Positions 61,038-64,000 of a stretch of DNA of 64,000 nucleotides are shown piece after piece; position 1 is the stretch's first letter, and each line of letters begins with the position of its first letter. This DNA comes from Rhabdochlamydiaceae bacterium. Its GTDB lineage: Bacteria; Chlamydiota; Chlamydiia; Chlamydiales; Rhabdochlamydiaceae. Under the pieces are notes generated by a model that saw only the letters and a program-made list of their open reading frames with translations, was not told the DNA's origin and did not search any database. The DNA lies in contig JAIETG010000008.1 in NCBI GenBank assembly GCA_019745395.1, positions 62,001 through 126,000 on the forward strand. The letters are read 5' to 3'. The position numbers and the translations under genes are program-made.

Positions 61038-63161
61038 TTAGGTGAGTTGAACTCTTCCTAGTGGCTGTATCCGGATTTCTTGAACAACTTCTTGAAAGGA
61101 AATTACTGAAAGATCGGGAAAATCTGCTTCAATAAGCTTTCTTACAAATCTACGTACGTCAATAGCTGTAAGAAGTACTGGAGGTTGTCCTCCTGCAGGC
61201 GTTGGAGCTATCGTAGAGCGAAGAGCGTGCAAAATCATCTGAACAGAATCGGGATCTAGAGCAAGATAAGAGCCTTGGGAAGTTTGCTTGATTGCCCCCC
61301 TAACAATATCTTCGATTTCAGGATCGAGTAGGTAAACAGAAAGAACGGATTGTCCTTGAGAGTGTTTATAGCTAATATAACGCTTTAAAGAAGACCTGAC
61401 GTATTCAGTGAGAAGAACGACGTCTTTTTCTGTTTGAGCCCATTCACTTAGCGCCTCTAAAATGGTTCTTAAATCTTTAATAGAGACTTGTTCTTGTACT
61501 AAACGCTTAAAAATATCTGTTAGTTTTTGTAAAGGTACGAGACGAGTTACTTCTTTACTAAGGTCTGGATAGGTCTTTTCGACGAATTCTAAAATCCCGC
61601 GAACTTCTTGGATTCCTAAAAATTCTCCGGCATGTTGTTTGTAAAAGTAAGAGAGATGGAGAATCATTACTTCTAAAGGTTTCCAAAATTTAATGCCTGC
61701 TTTTTGCAGAACCTCTTGAAATTTGACATCAACCCAGACGGATGGGAGCCCTATAGAGTTTTTTGTCGTAGTAAAGGGGATGTTAAAACGCCTTAATGTG
61801 TCTGCAGATTCGTTGGTTAGCAAAGAATTAGATAAAATTTTTCCTCGGACGATAGGAACTTCATTTAAAGAGATGGAATATTCATCTGCCTCTAATATCG
61901 GGGAATCGGTTCGGACGTGGGCTCCAGGAAATCGGACCCCTAGATCTTGATACAAAGCGTGGCGCATTTTAGGGATCATATCGTCTACGAAAGTAGTTCC
62001 TTGCCGATCTTTTTTTAAAGCGGCAGATAGAGTTGATCCCACTTCTAAAATAACAGGAAGTGTTAAAGCATATTCATCGCTTGGACCTCTTACCATGGCA
62101 TGTCCTTCCACATCCGTGGAAGCAGATACAATTCCCCCTTCTTTCACTTCCGATTTTCTGGAGTTATACCAGAACGCAAATCCTACTCCTCCGAGTATGA
62201 TTGCGATGGAAAAAAAGACAAAAGAAGGAAATCCACTGATGAATCCCATGAAAAAGATGACGATCGCTGCAATGAAGATCGCTTTGGGTTGACCTAGCAT
62301 TTGGCTTGAGATCTCTTTTCCTAAGTGGGAATCTTTTTTATCGCTAGATACCCTGGTAGTGATAATACCCGCTGTCAAAGAGATCAAAAGTGAGGGGATC
62401 TGAGATACGAGGCCGCCTCCGATCGAAAGCAGGGTGTAGATTTGTGCCGCTTGCATAGCGCTCATTCCGTGCATCGACATCCCGATGATGAGTCCACCGA
62501 CAATGTTAATCAGGGCGATCACAATACTTGCAATAACATCCCCCTTAACGAACTTCATCGCACCATCCATCGCTCCATAGAGCTGACTTTCTTTGGTCAG
62601 CGCTAAACGCAGGTCGCGAGCTTGATTGGCATCGATCACACCGCTTCTCATGTCCGCGTCGATACTCATCTGTTTACCGGGCATCGCATCCAAGGTAAAT
62701 CGAGCTGCCACTTCGGCGACGCGCTCAGCTCCCTTGGTCACAACGATGAACTGCACGATCGTGATGATCAAGAAGATAACTGCTCCTACGACAAAATTTC
62801 CCCCTACGACGAAATTTCCGAAGGCAAAGATGATATGTCCTGCATCAGCATGTAAAAGAATTTGCCGTGTTGCAGAGATCTCGATCCCCAGCCTAAAAAG
62901 TGTTGTAATCAGTAGAAGTGATGGGAAAATGGAAAGTTGTACAGCTCTGGGAATGTATAAAGCAACCATCAAAAGGGTAACAGAAATGGCCAAGTTGATA
63001 GCAATCAGATTGTCCAAAATTCCAGGAGAAACTGGGATGATGATCATTCCGATTAGCGTAATGATGAATAACGCTAAGATGATATCACTAGACCTGTTAA
63101 TAAGATCTAGGGCCCTGTCTCCTCCTAAGGATTTAACGGTTCGATCAAGAAATTGTTTCAC
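61038..63161 (-). CDS. sctV: Type III secretion export gate protein SctV (CdsV/LcrD)
   Basis: 707 residues, inner membrane. The N-terminal 340 residues hold about seven to eight membrane segments and the FHIPEP signature RVAEVAARFTLDAMPGKQMS at about 147-166. The C-terminal 350 residues are the cytosolic domain that forms the nonameric ring receiving chaperone-substrate complexes. Length equals that of the Chlamydia protein. The start is GTG at 63161, overlapping the sctU stop by 4 bp (GTGA). No flagellar genes are near, and the copN/scc1 context supports the secretion form rather than FlhA. Confidence 0.96.
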   Translation of the reverse strand: MKQFLDRTVKSLGGDRALDLINRSSDIILALFIITLIGMIIIPVSPGILDNLIAINLAISVTLLMVALYIPRAVQLSIFPSLLLITTLFRLGIEISATRQILLHADAGHIIFAFGNFVVGGNFVVGAVIFLIITIVQFIVVTKGAERVAEVAARFTLDAMPGKQMSIDADMRSGVIDANQARDLRLALTKESQLYGAMDGAMKFVKGDVIASIVIALINIVGGLIIGMSMHGMSAMQAAQIYTLLSIGGGLVSQIPSLLISLTAGIITTRVSSDKKDSHLGKEISSQMLGQPKAIFIAAIVIFFMGFISGFPSFVFFSIAIILGGVGFAFWYNSRKSEVKEGGIVSASTDVEGHAMVRGPSDEYALTLPVILEVGSTLSAALKKDRQGTTFVDDMIPKMRHALYQDLGVRFPGAHVRTDSPILEADEYSISLNEVPIVRGKILSNSLLTNESADTLRRFNIPFTTTKNSIGLPSVWVDVKFQEVLQKAGIKFWKPLEVMILHLSYFYKQHAGEFLGIQEVRGILEFVEKTYPDLSKEVTRLVPLQKLTDIFKRLVQEQVSIKDLRTILEALSEWAQTEKDVVLLTEYVRSSLKRYISYKHSQGQSVLSVYLLDPEIEDIVRGAIKQTSQGSYLALDPDSVQMILHALRSTIAPTPAGGQPPVLLTAIDVRRFVRKLIEADFPDLSVISFQEVVQEIRIQPLGRVQLT

Positions 63162-64000
63162 TCGAAGAGCTCCCTTCCTATCGTTTCATGCGTATCTATT
63201 CCCTCTAACCATTTCAAGATCTCGGCAACCGCTTCATAGGTTTCTTCCGGGATGTAACGGTAGAGCTCTCCTTTTTCAAAAAGAGTATGCGCTAAAGCTA
63301 CGTTTCTCATAACAGGGACATTATATTCTACTGCTAATTTAATGATCTGTTCTGCCATAGAGCCTTTTCCCATAACTAAGATACGGGGAGCTTTTTCAGC
63401 ATCAGGGTTATAAGAAAGCGCAACAGCTAAGTGTACGGGGTTTGTAATCACAGCTTTAGCTCGTTTTACGGAAGCTGGACCTTCTTGATAGGCAATTTCT
63501 TGTGCTGTCTGTCGTCTTTTGCTCTTGATGTGGGGATCTCCTTCCGTATCTTTATACTCTTGCTTGACCTCGAACTTTTCCATTTTCATCTCTTTGGCAA
63601 AGTTCTTTTTTTGATAGATCAGGTCTGCTACCGCAATGATTAGAAAAAAAATTCCGACCCGGATGACTACTTGAAGCAAAAAACTTTCAAAAAGCATGGC
63701 AGATCCATACACGGATAAAGCGGCTGATGCGAGAATTTGAGGAATGCTGTCCCAAACAACGGAATAGATAAGGATTATAGCTCCCGTGATTTTTAAGATC
63801 GATTTTAGGAGTTCAAATAGGGTTTTAAACTTGAAGAGGTTTTTTAAGTTGTTGATCGGATTGAGTTTTTTGATATCCGGCTTAATGGCTTCTAACGCAA
63901 AAAGGGGCCCTACAATCAAAAAACTGCTTAAAACTCCCACGCAGGTCGTTAGCAAAGCAATCGGTACACTGGTTTTGAAAATGACATTTAAGGCTTCATT
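63158..64000 (-). CDS. sctU: Type III secretion switch protein SctU (CdsU), N-terminus outside window
   Basis: About 280 codons run open to the right edge, so the N-terminus is missing. Membrane segments are visible (TTCVGVLSSFLIVGPLF, ILKITGAIILIYSVVW, LLQVVIRVGIFFLIIAVADLIY), followed by the linker FAKEMKMEKFEVKQEYKDTEGDP. The autocleavage site reads NPVH at about 63431-63442, where the family usually has NPTH; cleavage between N and P should still be possible. The family switches substrate class during needle assembly. First gene of the visible operon; the promoter lies outside. Confidence 0.94.
   Translation of the reverse strand, partial: NEALNVIFKTSVPIALLTTCVGVLSSFLIVGPLFALEAIKPDIKKLNPINNLKNLFKFKTLFELLKSILKITGAIILIYSVVWDSIPQILASAALSVYGSAMLFESFLLQVVIRVGIFFLIIAVADLIYQKKNFAKEMKMEKFEVKQEYKDTEGDPHIKSKRRQTAQEIAYQEGPASVKRAKAVITNPVHLAVALSYNPDAEKAPRILVMGKGSMAEQIIKLAVEYNVPVMRNVALAHTLFEKGELYRYIPEETYEAVAEILKWLEGIDTHETIGRELFE

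Noticed and set aside
1-64000. tRNA, rRNA, insertion sequence or prophage genes
   Set aside because: I found no cloverleaf, rRNA segment, transposase or integrase on either strand.

Overview
The window comes from a chlamydia of the order Chlamydiales, most likely a member outside the family Chlamydiaceae. The right end carries sctU(cdsU)-sctV(cdsV)-copN-scc1-malQ on the minus strand, the gene order known from Chlamydia (CT091 to CT087 in C. trachomatis). The other supporting features are a Legionella/chlamydia-type MOMP-like porin and low-GC codon use. The family or genus cannot be fixed from sequence alone.

Layout. (1) 1-933: the N-terminal part of an AAA ATPase on the minus strand, followed by two tandem perfect or near-perfect hairpins sharing a 13-bp motif. 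(2) 934-2577: glutamine-dependent NAD+ synthetase (nadE). (3) 2649-55561: about 51 kb of coding sequence for eight giant (1480-2698 codon) paralogous exported proteins. Each has a signal peptide, a two-partner-secretion (TPS, haemagglutination-activity) N-terminal domain, a conserved GGGEVLIGG...WLLDP segment and a long Ser/Thr/Gly-rich repetitive body expected to form a beta-helix. I call them A1, B1, B2, B3, B4, A2, A3, A4 in order. A-type proteins share a C-terminal LPKDLFYLPG cap; B-type proteins share a short Cys-rich tail ending KQSR. Between B4 and A2 lie a 28-codon remnant of a deleted paralogue and a MOMP-like porin gene with a strong sigma-70-like promoter. (4) 55667-56297: a small exported protein with an exact RanBP2-type zinc-finger pattern, and a SUI1/eIF1-like protein. 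(5) 56437-57724: a decayed AAA_14/DUF4143 ATPase pseudogene. (6) 57808-64000: the type III secretion operon, translationally coupled by 4-bp overlaps at three of its four junctions.

The most interesting part is the giant-protein array. No TpsB/FhaC-type transporter and no autotransporter barrel is visible, so the export route is open. The array shows whole-unit tandem amplification with a repeated 75-bp spacer, an apparently perfect 933-bp tract shared by A3 and A4, an A/B chimera (A1), an in-frame loss of about 136 residues in the TPS region of B1, short in-frame tandem repeats and three 8-G tracts inside open frames. Together these suggest a surface-protein locus that diversifies by recombination and possibly slippage, functionally parallel to but unrelated in motif to the chlamydial Pmp family. 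Cys-rich inserts and tails would fit the disulfide-linked chlamydial envelope. These functional statements are inferences; the sequence shows only the architecture.
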